Assembly (NCBI GenBank): GCA_964555355.1
Contig: CAZKRY010000001.1
Coordinates: forward strand, 310,001-374,000
DNA length: 64,000 nt
From: CAIKBL01 sp964555355
GTDB lineage: Bacteria; Pseudomonadota; Gammaproteobacteria; Ga0077536
Reading direction: 5' to 3'
The stretch's first letter is position 1. Each line of letters opens with the position of its first letter. Below the pieces are notes generated by a model. That model was not told where the DNA came from. It searched no databases and saw nothing but the letters and a program-made list of their open reading frames with translations. Both the position numbers and the translations under genes were made by a program. Shown piece after piece: positions 1-8,421 of the stretch.

Positions 1-439
1 CCACCCGCTGCGCGATGTGCACGCCGAGATCGAGCGGCGCTGCTCGGCGCTGGTAGACACACGAGTATTGGTTATCGCTTGCGACGGCGCGCCAAGCCGA
101 ACGATTGCATCAGCCGATACCGCTTGGCTCAGCGTGCCCTGTCTCGCGGCGTTACCGCCCGCTTCGTTCGACTATTTGCTCGCGCGCCGGATGGTCGACG
201 GCATCGTGCTGGCCGGTTGCCGGTCAGGCGACTGCCAAGCACGCCTAGGCGCGCGATGGCTGACGGAGCGGTTGGCCGGCACGCGCGATCCCAGATTGCG
301 CGGGCGCGTGCCGCGCGATCGCCTTACGGTGTGTTGGCCCGGCTCGAGCAGCGGGCGCGAACTCGGCCGCGCAATCTCCGAGATGCGCCGGCACCTGGCG
401 CAAGCGCATACCAGCGAATGCGCAACTGGCCATGGTTAA
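1..439 (+). CDS. MvhD-type hydrogenase/heterodisulfide reductase delta-like iron-sulfur protein, 3' part
   Basis: The reading frame is open from the first base, so only the C-terminal part (about 145 residues) is in the window; a GTG at 17 is not a convincing start. The segment with GCRSGDC followed by RLGxRW and ERL resembles the C-terminal part of methyl-viologen-reducing hydrogenase delta (MvhD/FlpD) domains, which pass electrons between flavin or ferredoxin modules. In other proteobacteria such domains occur fused to ferredoxin or cytochrome b parts, but those would lie outside the window. It overlaps the next gene by 8 bases, implying one operon. Its link to the denitrification genes downstream is inferred from proximity only. 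Confidence 0.7.
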   Translation, partial: HPLRDVHAEIERRCSALVDTRVLVIACDGAPSRTIASADTAWLSVPCLAALPPASFDYLLARRMVDGIVLAGCRSGDCQARLGARWLTERLAGTRDPRLRGRVPRDRLTVCWPGSSSGRELGRAISEMRRHLAQAHTSECATGHG

Positions 440-935
440 CTTACGCGCCGGCGCCGCCGCCTTACTGTGGATACTTTTTGCGGCGTTTCTCGGCGTGTTC
501 TCGCGCTTTCCCACCCATCGCCCGTTGCCCATCGGCACCGCGCTCGTGCGCATAAGCTTTCAACATGCTGCGGAGCGCGTCGAAGATTGCGTGCAATTCT
601 CGCCAAGCGAGCTCGCGAGGCTCGCTCCTAATATGCGGCGCGCGCAGCACTGCCCGCGGCAACGTGTACCGCTCGGCGTCGAGTTATCGATCGATGGCGA
701 AACGCGCTACCGCGCCGACCTCCCGCCGACCGGGCTCGCCGCGGATGGTCCGGCGCGGCTTTACGCGACGGTACAAGTTGCGGCAGGTGAACATCTCGTG
801 AGCGCCAAGCTGCGCGACTCGCGCCGCACTACGGGGTTTGATTACGTCGGGGAGACGCACGTCACACTCGCGGCGGGCGAGGCGTTGCTTATCGATTTCG
901 ATAAGGCGTCAGGCCGCATATCGTTTCTCCGGTGA
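432..935 (+). CDS. Conserved hypothetical exported or membrane-anchored protein
   Basis: A 167-residue protein that I cannot assign to a named family. Residues about 6-24 form one hydrophobic segment (signal peptide or anchor), followed by a soluble domain with two cysteines about 25 residues apart and a beta-rich C-terminus. Its ATG overlaps the stop of the upstream iron-sulfur gene and it is followed after 7 bases by the hemerythrin gene, so the three are probably co-transcribed. A periplasmic accessory role for the upstream redox protein is possible but unproven. Confidence 0.65.
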   Translation: MVNLRAGAAALLWILFAAFLGVFSRFPTHRPLPIGTALVRISFQHAAERVEDCVQFSPSELARLAPNMRRAQHCPRQRVPLGVELSIDGETRYRADLPPTGLAADGPARLYATVQVAAGEHLVSAKLRDSRRTTGFDYVGETHVTLAAGEALLIDFDKASGRISFLR

Positions 936-942
936 GGTGGCT

Positions 943-1353
943 ATGACCGACCAAACCGCTTTGCCGTTACTCCATTGGTCCGACGAGTACACCATCGGCA
1001 TCGCCAGCGTCGACGCCGAACATCGCTCGCTCATCGATCTCATCAACACTTTGTTTGCGGCCTACCGCTCTGAGGAAGATCGCGGCGGCGTCGGTGGATT
1101 TTTGGGTGAGATGTACGCACGAATAGCCGCGCATTTCGCGCTCGAAGAACGTCATATGGTCGACACGCGGTACTCCGCGTACGCCGTGCACAAAGCCGAA
1201 CACGAACAGCTGCTCGACACGCTACTCGAGTTGACGGATCGTTTCGAAGAAGGGGGATTTTCACGGCACGCGTTGGCTGATGCGCTTGGCGCGTGGTTTA
1301 CCCAGCATTTCAAAACGCATGACGCTCGCTTGCACTCGCACTTTGACGGATGA
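943..1353 (+). CDS. Bacteriohemerythrin
   Basis: A 136-residue hemerythrin-like protein. Visible di-iron ligands follow the family spacing: an N-terminal LxWSDEY motif, an AEHRSLIDLIN helix, HFxxEE, a KAEHEQL helix and a terminal QHFKTHD segment. Such proteins bind O2 reversibly with a non-heme di-iron centre; some are linked to NO or oxygen handling. The ATG at 943 is chosen because a GGTGAGG ribosome-binding site lies just upstream and the longer frame begins in low-complexity sequence antisense to no known domain. The position directly before nirS suggests an oxygen or NO buffering role near denitrification, which is inference. Confidence 0.9.
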   Translation: MTDQTALPLLHWSDEYTIGIASVDAEHRSLIDLINTLFAAYRSEEDRGGVGGFLGEMYARIAAHFALEERHMVDTRYSAYAVHKAEHEQLLDTLLELTDRFEEGGFSRHALADALGAWFTQHFKTHDARLHSHFDG

Positions 1354-1364
1354 CCCGAAGCGCC

Positions 1365-1378
1365 TTGACTTAAGTCAT
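1365..1378 (+). promoter_or_regulatory. FNR/DNR-type box upstream of nirS
   Basis: TTGACTTAAGTCAT; the inner 12 bases (1366-1377) are a perfect palindrome. It resembles the TTGAT-N4-ATCAA box of the FNR/DNR family with C in place of T in the half-site. Its centre (about 1371.5) lies about 70 bases before the nirS ATG. An A/T-rich AAAAAT near 1401-1406 would place a start point near 1413, the -41.5 spacing of class II activation. Function is inferred from position and from the DNR-like regulator encoded nearby. Confidence 0.7.
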
Positions 1379-1441
1379 AGGCAGATTGACCGCCCCGGCC
1401 AAAAATCCGGATGGGGACTCGAGAAAATTTAGAGGCATGCG

Positions 1442-3532
1442 ATGAAAGAACGATGGGTAGTATTACTTTGGTTGTGGGGATCGGTTGCTGTCGCGGCTGA
1501 TGACGTTGCCAGTGAACGCGTGCCGAAACAAGGTCTCGACGCCGGCAAAGCCGCGTTTCTCGCCAATTGCGCCGCCTGCCATCAAGCCGAAGGCACTGGC
1601 CTACCAGGCGCATTTCCGCCGCTCGCAGGGTCTGATTTTTTAACCCGCAATACGCCGGCAAAGGTCGTCGAGTTTGTGCTGAAAGGGTACGCCGGTAAGC
1701 TCGTCGTCAATAACATCGAATACAACAATGTCATGCCGGCGATGAGCCATCTATCGGATGCCGAGGTCGCGAATATCGTCACCTTCATCTACAACTCATG
1801 GAACAATCCGGGTAGCGGGATCGACGCGGCCACGGTCGCGAAGACGCGCAGTTCACTCGCGATTACCAGTGATCCGGCCCAAGGCGAACGGCATCCCGGC
1901 ACCAAGGATGCCGAACTCACTTATCAAAGCGCGCCGTCTGGCGTCGTGGGCAGTGAAACCAAAATGGCGTTGAGTCCGGAAGGGCCGATGCTAAAGGAGG
2001 CGGAGTTCAAGCAAGCCACGCGTATTTTCTTTGAGCGCTGCGCCGGGTGTCATGGCGTGCTGCGTAAAGGCGCCACCGGCAAGCCGCTGACGCCGGATCT
2101 CACCCGCGCAAAGGGCACGGAATATTTGAAGGCGTTGATTAAATTCGGTTCCCCGGCCGGCATGCCGAACTGGGGTACCTCGGGCGAACTCACCGATACC
2201 GAAATCGACATCATGGCGCGCTTCCTGCAACAGGAACCACCCGAACCTCCGGAATGGGGGATGGAACAAATGCGCAAGAGTTGGCGGGAGGTGGTGCCGG
2301 TCGCGAGCCGACCGACCAAACCGGAACATACGCGCAATCTCGACAATTTCTTTGCGGTCACGCTGCGCGATAGCGGCGAGATCGCACTTATCGACGGCGA
2401 CACCAAGGAAATCGTTAACATCGTCAAGACGGGATACGCGGTGCATATTTCGCGACTGTCCCATTCCGGACGTTATGTCTACACCATTGGGCGGGACGCG
2501 CGACTCAATCTCATCGACTTATGGATGGCGAAACCCGACACCGTCGCCGAGATCAAAGTGGGGCTAGAAGCGCGCTCGGTCGAAACCTCCAAATACAAAG
2601 GTTTCGAGGATCGCTATGCGATCGCGGGCAGTTACTGGCCACCGCAATATGTGCTGATGGATGGTCCGACCCTTGAGCCGTTGAAAGTCGTCTCCACGCG
2701 GGGGATGACGGTCGATACGCAGGAATACCATCCGGAGCCGCGCGTCGCTGCCATCGTCGCCAGCCACCAGCATCCCGAATTCATCGTTAATGTGAAGGAA
2801 ACCGGGCGTATTCTGCTCGTTAACTATGCGGATATCGCCAACCTGCAAGTGACGACGCTCGATGCCGCGCGTTTCCTGCACGATGGCGGGTGGGATTCGA
2901 CGCATCGCTATTTTTTAACGGCCGCCAATCAATCGAACAAGATTGCCGTGGTGGATTCCAAAGAACGGCGCATGGCGGCGTTGGTCGATGTGGATAAGAT
3001 TCCACATCCCGGGCGCGGCGCGAACTTTGTTCATCCTAAATATGGTCCGGTGTGGGGAACCTCCGCGCTTGGCAATGAAAAGATTACGTTGATCGGGACC
3101 GATCCCGCGACGCATCCGGATCATGCGTGGAAAGTGGTGGAGGTGCTAAAAGGACAGGGCGGCGGTTCGCTCTTCATCAAGACGCATCCGCACTCACAAC
3201 ATCTGTATGTCGACACGCCGCTCAACCCGGAACCGAAATTCAGTCAATCGGTCGCGGTCTTCGACATTACCGATCTGGATGCCGGTTACCAGGTGTTGCC
3301 GATCGCCGAATGGGCCAACTTAGGCAAGGGACCGAAACGTGTGGTGCAACCTGAATTCAATCAGACGGGCGATGAGGTTTGGTTTTCGGTTTGGAGCGGC
3401 AAAGAGGAAGAATCCGCGATCGTGGTGGTGGACGACAAGACGTTAAAACTAAAGCACGTGATCAAGGATAAACGTCTCGTGACGCCGACGGGCAAATTTA
3501 ATGTGTACAACACGGTTAAGGATATCTATTGA
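1442..3532 (+). CDS. nirS: Cytochrome cd1 nitrite reductase with an extra N-terminal cytochrome c domain
   Basis: Periplasmic enzyme reducing nitrite to nitric oxide. The 696-residue product is longer than the usual 560-600-residue NirS. Order: signal peptide (1-19), a first cytochrome c domain with CAACH at 43-47 and a likely Met ligand near 98, a second c domain with CAGCH at 200-204 and Met near 241, then the d1 propeller (about 285-696). The propeller matches NirS rather than NirN or NirF: the SHQHPEF segment (441-447), FLHDGGW (478-484), GRGANFVHPKYGP and the C-terminal TPTGKFNVYNT are all present, so the active-site histidines appear retained. A ribosome-binding AGAGG precedes the ATG. 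The extra domain resembles a NirC-like electron donor fused to the enzyme. No heme d1 biosynthesis genes are in the window. Confidence 0.95.
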   Translation: MKERWVVLLWLWGSVAVAADDVASERVPKQGLDAGKAAFLANCAACHQAEGTGLPGAFPPLAGSDFLTRNTPAKVVEFVLKGYAGKLVVNNIEYNNVMPAMSHLSDAEVANIVTFIYNSWNNPGSGIDAATVAKTRSSLAITSDPAQGERHPGTKDAELTYQSAPSGVVGSETKMALSPEGPMLKEAEFKQATRIFFERCAGCHGVLRKGATGKPLTPDLTRAKGTEYLKALIKFGSPAGMPNWGTSGELTDTEIDIMARFLQQEPPEPPEWGMEQMRKSWREVVPVASRPTKPEHTRNLDNFFAVTLRDSGEIALIDGDTKEIVNIVKTGYAVHISRLSHSGRYVYTIGRDARLNLIDLWMAKPDTVAEIKVGLEARSVETSKYKGFEDRYAIAGSYWPPQYVLMDGPTLEPLKVVSTRGMTVDTQEYHPEPRVAAIVASHQHPEFIVNVKETGRILLVNYADIANLQVTTLDAARFLHDGGWDSTHRYFLTAANQSNKIAVVDSKERRMAALVDVDKIPHPGRGANFVHPKYGPVWGTSALGNEKITLIGTDPATHPDHAWKVVEVLKGQGGGSLFIKTHPHSQHLYVDTPLNPEPKFSQSVAVFDITDLDAGYQVLPIAEWANLGKGPKRVVQPEFNQTGDEVWFSVWSGKEEESAIVVVDDKTLKLKHVIKDKRLVTPTGKFNVYNTVKDIY

Positions 3533-5721
3533 ACCAACGACGATGGATGGCGGCGATTGGGAGCGCCGCCTGCGCGGCCGCTATCGGCGTTAAAGCTCAA
3601 GGACCCGATGAGACGATGGTCGTCGTCGCGTCCCGCGTGGCGGAACCACTCGCGCAAGCTGTCGGTACGTTGTCAGTACTCAAGCGCAACGACGTGGAGC
3701 GTACGCAAGCGCACGATGTGCGCGACTTGCTGCGCTATGAGCCTGGCGTCGCGGTAACAGGTGATCGCGCACGGTTCGGTTTCGACGGCTTTAATATTCG
3801 CGGCATCGAAGGCAATCGGATCGCGATTGAAGTCGATGGTGTGCCGCTGCCAAGCGGCTTCAGCGTGGGGCGACTGTCGCGCGCCAGTCGCGACAGCATC
3901 GAGCCAGAACTCATCGAACGAATGGAAATTCTGCGCGGCCCAGCTTCCACTTTACACGGCAGCGATGCGCTCGGCGGCATCGTCGCCATCACCACGCGCC
4001 GCCCATCGGATTTGGCACGCCAAGGCCGTCCCTATTTAGGCGCTCGTTTATCGCATACCACCGAAGATCAGGGTTCGCGCGCGAGTGTGCTCGGCGCGTG
4101 GCAAGGTGCGCGGTTTGGTGCGCTTGCGCTGGCGAGTCATCGGCGTGGCCATGAAACGGCGAATAACACCGAAGACTTACCGGCTAATCCTGCGAGCACC
4201 CGACAGGACAGCGCCTTGCTCCAGGCGACAGGAGAATTCGGGCCGGTTGCAGCACGCGCGACGTTGGAACGTTATGCGGCCAAACAAGCGAGCGACGTGA
4301 GGAGTGCCCGGCTTGCCGGTGGCCAGTTCGCGAATACCACGTTATTGCTTACCGACGATCGGGACGAACGCACGCGCGCCAGTCTTGCGCTAACCGCGCG
4401 CGACGCAGGAGTATTGGCCGAGACAGCCGAAGCGCACGGCTATTGGCAGTCGGCGCGCACCGTACAACGGGTTTTTGAACGACGGCGCGCCGCGCCGCCG
4501 GCGGCGCGGGCGCCGGTCGAGCGCTCACGAGATTTTGAACTGGACACGGAGCAGGCCGGCTTGCGTCTGTTATTAACGCGCGCTTTGCACACGGGTCCGC
4601 TGGCACACAAGATTACCTATGGCGCGGATCTGCAGGTAACGAAAGCCGAAGAACTCCGCGACGGTAGCGAGCTCAATTTGCTCACCCGCCGCAGCACTCA
4701 CCTCGTGCTTGGAGAAGCGTTACCGGTACGGGATTTCCCGCGCGCAGAGGTCAGCGAGTGGGGCGTATTTGTCGCCGATGAAATCAAGTTCGGGGATTCG
4801 CCATGGGCGTTGGTGCCTGGGCTGCGGATTGACGGCTATGAAGTCGATAGCCAGTCGGATCTAGTGTTTAGGGCTGACAATCCGCGCACTGAAATCGTGG
4901 ATATCAGCACCCACCATCCCACCCCGAAACTCGCGCTGCGTTACCACGCCGCTGGCGCCGATGATTTTTATCTGGCGTATAGCGAAGGCTTTCGTGCAGC
5001 CCCCTTTACCGACGTCAATATCGCGCTCGTGCTACCACAATTCAACTATGAAGTACGGCCGAATCCGGCGCTCGAACCCGAGCGCAGTCGAGGCCTCGAA
5101 GCCGGATGGCAGCACGCCACCAGCGCGCTCGAGTGGCGCCTTGCTGGCTTTTACACACGTTACAAAGATTTCATAGATAGTCGCGCCAATCTCGGCGTGG
5201 ACCCTTCCGGCGTCACGATCTTTCAGTCGGTCAATCGTGATCGCGCCCGAATCTTTGGGGTGGAAGCGCAGACCGGCATATCGTTCGGCGAGTGGTTGCC
5301 GGCACTCGAAGGTTGGCGGCTGCACGGCGCCTTGGCGTGGGCGCAAGGCGATGATCTGCGCCGTGAGCGCCCGCTCAATACCGTGGCGCCGCCGCGCTTG
5401 ACGGCCGAGCTGCTGCGCAAAGCGCACGCGCGGTGGCCGGAGTTGGCACTGGCGGTGACCGCCGCCGCGCGTCAGGATCGGCTCGATCGTTCGGCGGCCG
5501 ATCTATTCGCGACGCCCGGGTACGTGGCATTGGATCTACGCACCACATGGCAGCCGTTGCCGTTCATGAAACTCAATTTCGGCGTTTTTAACTTACTCGA
5601 CAAATATTATTGGGAGTGGGGCGACATTCGCGGCATTACGCGACAGAACTCGCCGTCGCCGCGGTTTTTTACCGCGGCCGGTCGCTACTACGCGCTAACG
5701 TTCGATATTTTCTTCCGCTAA
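3529..5721 (+). CDS. TonB-dependent outer-membrane receptor (hemoglobin/heme receptor-like)
   Basis: A 730-residue TonB-dependent receptor: an Ala-rich signal segment, a TonB-box-like TMVVVASR near residue 29, a plug domain with DVRDLLRYEPGV, FNIRGIEGNR and MEILRGPAS...GSDALGGIV, then a long beta barrel ending in the aromatic LTFDIFFR. The plug is closest to hemoglobin/transferrin-type receptors, so iron or heme uptake is a reasonable guess; the substrate cannot be read from sequence. The TTG start at 3529 overlaps the nirS stop (TTGA), and an ATG at 3547 is an alternative, so translation is probably coupled to nirS. Supply of iron or a tetrapyrrole for cd1 synthesis is inference. Confidence 0.9.
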   Translation: MNQRRWMAAIGSAACAAAIGVKAQGPDETMVVVASRVAEPLAQAVGTLSVLKRNDVERTQAHDVRDLLRYEPGVAVTGDRARFGFDGFNIRGIEGNRIAIEVDGVPLPSGFSVGRLSRASRDSIEPELIERMEILRGPASTLHGSDALGGIVAITTRRPSDLARQGRPYLGARLSHTTEDQGSRASVLGAWQGARFGALALASHRRGHETANNTEDLPANPASTRQDSALLQATGEFGPVAARATLERYAAKQASDVRSARLAGGQFANTTLLLTDDRDERTRASLALTARDAGVLAETAEAHGYWQSARTVQRVFERRRAAPPAARAPVERSRDFELDTEQAGLRLLLTRALHTGPLAHKITYGADLQVTKAEELRDGSELNLLTRRSTHLVLGEALPVRDFPRAEVSEWGVFVADEIKFGDSPWALVPGLRIDGYEVDSQSDLVFRADNPRTEIVDISTHHPTPKLALRYHAAGADDFYLAYSEGFRAAPFTDVNIALVLPQFNYEVRPNPALEPERSRGLEAGWQHATSALEWRLAGFYTRYKDFIDSRANLGVDPSGVTIFQSVNRDRARIFGVEAQTGISFGEWLPALEGWRLHGALAWAQGDDLRRERPLNTVAPPRLTAELLRKAHARWPELALAVTAAARQDRLDRSAADLFATPGYVALDLRTTWQPLPFMKLNFGVFNLLDKYYWEWGDIRGITRQNSPSPRFFTAAGRYYALTFDIFFR

Positions 5722-5742
5722 CGATCGCGTTAGCTCGCGGAA
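5713..5742. terminator. Hairpin spanning the stops of two convergent genes
   Basis: Inner stem CTAACG/CGTTAG with an ATCG loop, extended by TTCCG/CGGAA across a 4-base bulge. It covers the stop codons of the receptor and of the convergent regulator gene. There is no T-run on either side, so it is not a textbook rho-independent terminator; a role in 3'-end formation or RNA protection is only suggested. Confidence 0.35.
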
Positions 5743-6425
5743 AAGAGCGATAGCGCTTTTAAATCGAAAATTTCGATTAACGGGCCATCAACACGAATGA
5801 TCCGCGCGGCGACTAGGTCGTGCAACAAGCGCGATAAGGTTTCCGGCTTGATCGAGAGTCGCGACGCCACGACATTTTTCGGCGCCGGCAGCGCAATCGA
5901 CACCGGACTGACGGCACCTTCCGGGACCTGCGCGAGGAGGAAATTTACGATCCGCGCGACTGCTGACTGCTGCGACAATGCTTCGACTTCGCCGAGCAGT
6001 CGATGTAGTCGCATACTCAGATTAGCCATCAGTCGAAAGCACAGCTCGGTGGACGCATGGAGCTGAGCGAGAAAGTGCGCGCTGTCGAACGATATCAAGC
6101 GGCTGACCCCGAGTGCGCGCGCGCCGACCGGATACCGCGCCGCGCCCAGGAACATCAGGGCTTCCGCAAAGGTCTGGCCCGGGCCGATAATCTCGATGAC
6201 CTTTTCGTCGCCGCTGGCGTTGGTATGCAATAGACCGATGCGACCCGCGACCACCAAGAAAAAGCGTTCTGCCGGGCTCGCTTGTTGAAACAAGAAATCG
6301 CCTTCTCCGAGGACTATCACGGTGGCTTTGGAAGCGATCGCGGCCAGCATCGGTTCGCCGATATCATGAAACAAGAACGCCACTTGCAGCGCTTCCCAAT
6401 CGGCACGTTGTAAGGCCGCTGACAA
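5730..6425 (-). CDS. Crp/Fnr-family regulator, DNR-like
   Basis: 231 residues: N-terminal cyclic-nucleotide-binding-type beta roll (about 20-130), dimerisation helix, C-terminal winged helix. The recognition helix carries E195-T-L-S198-R199, the ExxSR pattern that FNR and DNR use to read TTGAT half-sites, which fits the boxes at 1365-1378 and 6477-6490. It has a single cysteine (residue 129), so it cannot hold the 4Fe-4S cluster of FNR and is more like DNR/NnrR-type NO-responsive regulators. It converges on the TonB receptor gene and diverges from the porin gene. Likely an activator of nirS; autoregulation through the box at 6477 is possible. Confidence 0.85.
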   Translation of the reverse strand: MSAALQRADWEALQVAFLFHDIGEPMLAAIASKATVIVLGEGDFLFQQASPAERFFLVVAGRIGLLHTNASGDEKVIEIIGPGQTFAEALMFLGAARYPVGARALGVSRLISFDSAHFLAQLHASTELCFRLMANLSMRLHRLLGEVEALSQQSAVARIVNFLLAQVPEGAVSPVSIALPAPKNVVASRLSIKPETLSRLLHDLVAARIIRVDGPLIEIFDLKALSLFSAS

Positions 6426-6476
6426 CCTTTGCTCCTTTACCGCGAACGTGGATCGCCACGGTCTGCGCGCCCTGGC

Positions 6477-6490
6477 TTGATATCAATCAA
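6477..6490. promoter_or_regulatory. Consensus FNR/DNR box in a divergent intergenic region
   Basis: TTGATATCAATCAA, an exact match to TTGAT-N4-ATCAA. It lies 52 bases upstream of the Crp/Fnr gene start (6425) and about 99 bases upstream of the porin start (6589), so it could control either or both. A CATACAAT sequence at 6524-6531 could be a -10 element for the porin direction. Confidence 0.8.
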
Positions 6491-6588
6491 GGCTCGTCCG
6501 CGCACGAATGCCCAAGCTAACCCCATACAATTTAAGCGATTGCGGGCGCGCGGCGCCGGCTAACTGTCGAAATACCACCGAGCCTCGC

Positions 6589-7860
6589 ATGATACGCGCT
6601 AAATTCTCCATCGGAACCTGTCTGGCCGCCATCGCGGGGGCGGTAAACGCGGCGCCGCCCGCCGCGCCGCCGCCGGGTCCACCGGTGCTCGCGCCCGCCG
6701 CCTCCTTCGGCGCGGCGCTGACCGACGGTCGCCCGGTATTCAATTTGCGACCGCGCTTTGAATACGTGGATCAGGAAAACAAGTCCAAGCACGCGGAAGC
6801 GTTTACGCTGCGCACGCTCGCCGGTTGGCAGACCGCGCCATGGCACGGGTGGTCGACATGGCTCGAATTCATCGGTGTTACACACATTGGCTTGAGCGAT
6901 TTTAACGACGATCCGCGTCACGCCGCCGTTTCACGATTTCCGATGGTTGCGGATCCCGAGAACTACGACATCAATCAGGCCTATATCGATTTCGCCGGGA
7001 TCCCGGCGACGCGCCTGCGGGTAGGGCGCCAGTTGCTCAAGCTCGACAATGTGCGCTTCATTGGAAACGTTGAGTTTCGCCAAGTGATGCAAGTATTCGA
7101 CGGGTTTAGTCTCGTCAACCAAAGCCTACCGCAAGTCGAACTTCTATATGCCCACTTTGTGGGAGTAAAAAACATTAATGCGGATTACCGTAACAGCGCA
7201 CTCGACATCGCACATGTCGCATGGAAGTGGAGCTCGACCGATAGCTTGGTCGGTTACAGCTACCTACAAGATCAAGCAATCACCAATTCCAATACCGGGT
7301 TACTCAACAACGGCAATCGAATTCTCGGCGTACGCGCCGATGGCCAACATCCTTTCGGACCGCGGTGGAAAGCCCTTTATACCGTTGAGTACGCCAAGCA
7401 AGATGACTACGCGGATGGCGACCGCCGGATCGACGCGCATTACTTGCGCATCGGGGGCGGTCCTGGTTTCGGTCCGGCCTACGTTCGGTTCGACTATGAG
7501 AGGCTCGCGAGTAACGACGGGGTTTACGCGTTTCAAACGGCACTCGGCACCAATCATTTGTTCCAGGGCTGGGCTGATCTATTTTTGACCACACCGCGAG
7601 AGGGCATCGAAGATTACATTGTCGCCGCAGGTTACAAACTTGAGCGCGCGCAACTCTTGTTCGAATATCACTACCTCGATTCGGAGGTCGGCAATATCCA
7701 TTTTGGTGAGGAAGTCGATGTGGGCGCATCCTATGCGTTCACGCCGAAGTTGTCCGGCAAGATAGAGTGGGCGATGTTCGAGGAGGGCGATCGTCAAGTG
7801 GGTGCCGCGCGCAAGCCCGATACCACCAAATTTTGGTTGACGCTGATTTTCAATTACTGA
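6589..7860 (+). CDS. Outer-membrane porin of the alginate-export (AlgE-like) family
   Basis: About 423 residues. A signal peptide is evident when starting at the ATG at 6589 (basic start, hydrophobic stretch, then VNAAPP); the longer frame from 6508 adds a non-secretory leader. A Pro/Ala-rich linker is followed by alternating beta strands typical of a barrel (RLRVGRQLL, FRQVMQVFDG, IEDYIVAAGYKL) and a C-terminal aromatic strand ending FWLTLIFNY. Homologues are annotated as alginate export family protein but often occur in denitrifiers without alginate genes. The FNR box upstream suggests expression under low oxygen, perhaps for anion passage; that is inference. Confidence 0.8.
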   Translation: MIRAKFSIGTCLAAIAGAVNAAPPAAPPPGPPVLAPAASFGAALTDGRPVFNLRPRFEYVDQENKSKHAEAFTLRTLAGWQTAPWHGWSTWLEFIGVTHIGLSDFNDDPRHAAVSRFPMVADPENYDINQAYIDFAGIPATRLRVGRQLLKLDNVRFIGNVEFRQVMQVFDGFSLVNQSLPQVELLYAHFVGVKNINADYRNSALDIAHVAWKWSSTDSLVGYSYLQDQAITNSNTGLLNNGNRILGVRADGQHPFGPRWKALYTVEYAKQDDYADGDRRIDAHYLRIGGGPGFGPAYVRFDYERLASNDGVYAFQTALGTNHLFQGWADLFLTTPREGIEDYIVAAGYKLERAQLLFEYHYLDSEVGNIHFGEEVDVGASYAFTPKLSGKIEWAMFEEGDRQVGAARKPDTTKFWLTLIFNY

Positions 7861-8348
7861 AAGAGCCAGCCGTGCGCACCAGCCACCGCACCGAAAGCGG
7901 TTGCCAGACTCACGCTTAACAATACGCGATGAAGGCGTTCGATTAAGCGGAATGTCCCCACCGGATCACGCGCCGCTCGACATTTGAACCAGCGTTGTAA
8001 AAACCACGGTTCAAACACGAACAACATCAGCGTGAACAGCGTCCACACGCCAACCATGGCGTGCAGCCACCAATAGGCAAGTTGCGTAAAGCGTGACCAC
8101 GCATGCATCAAGTCGAGCAGCCACCAGCCGCTGAGCCCGGTTAGCAGGCTGGTGAAGCGCGCCTGCCAGGCAAAGCGGTGTTCCACGGCTTCGAAAAAAT
8201 CGACGCGTTCGGCCGGGGTTTTGAAACTACGCGTCGCCGGCAATAGTACCGTGGTTACAAACGCCACGCCGCCGATCCACAGCACAACGCCCACCACATG
8301 GACCGCGCGCGCGAGGCCAAACTGAGTATCGAAGTCTAAAGTGAGCAT
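7854..8348 (-). CDS. Small integral membrane protein, CopD-like
   Basis: 164 residues from the ATG at 8348, with four hydrophobic segments: a first helix with RAVHVVGVVLWIGG, a second around LLTGLSGWWLLDL, a third around WLHAMVGVWTLFTLMLFVF and a C-terminal helix. The histidine in the first helix (VHVVG) and the overall pattern resemble CopD/DUF2269-type membrane proteins that may bind heme or copper. It overlaps the porin gene tail to tail by 7 bases and is divergent from the RraA-like gene. The substrate is unknown. Confidence 0.65.
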   Translation of the reverse strand: MLTLDFDTQFGLARAVHVVGVVLWIGGVAFVTTVLLPATRSFKTPAERVDFFEAVEHRFAWQARFTSLLTGLSGWWLLDLMHAWSRFTQLAYWWLHAMVGVWTLFTLMLFVFEPWFLQRWFKCRAARDPVGTFRLIERLHRVLLSVSLATAFGAVAGAHGWLFQ

Positions 8349-8421
8349 TACCGTCCCCTGCCGGTTCGCGCTGGCGCGGATTCCGTTAGACTGCCGCGAC
8401 CATTCTTGCCGGAAGCGGACC

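Noticed and set aside
1..439. Complete gene starting at GTG 17
   Set aside because: The frame is open upstream to the first base and the product lacks the N-terminal part of the family, so it is treated as a partial gene.
5713..5742. Bidirectional rho-independent terminator
   Set aside because: The hairpin is real but has no T-run on either strand, so it is reported only at low confidence as a possible 3'-end structure.
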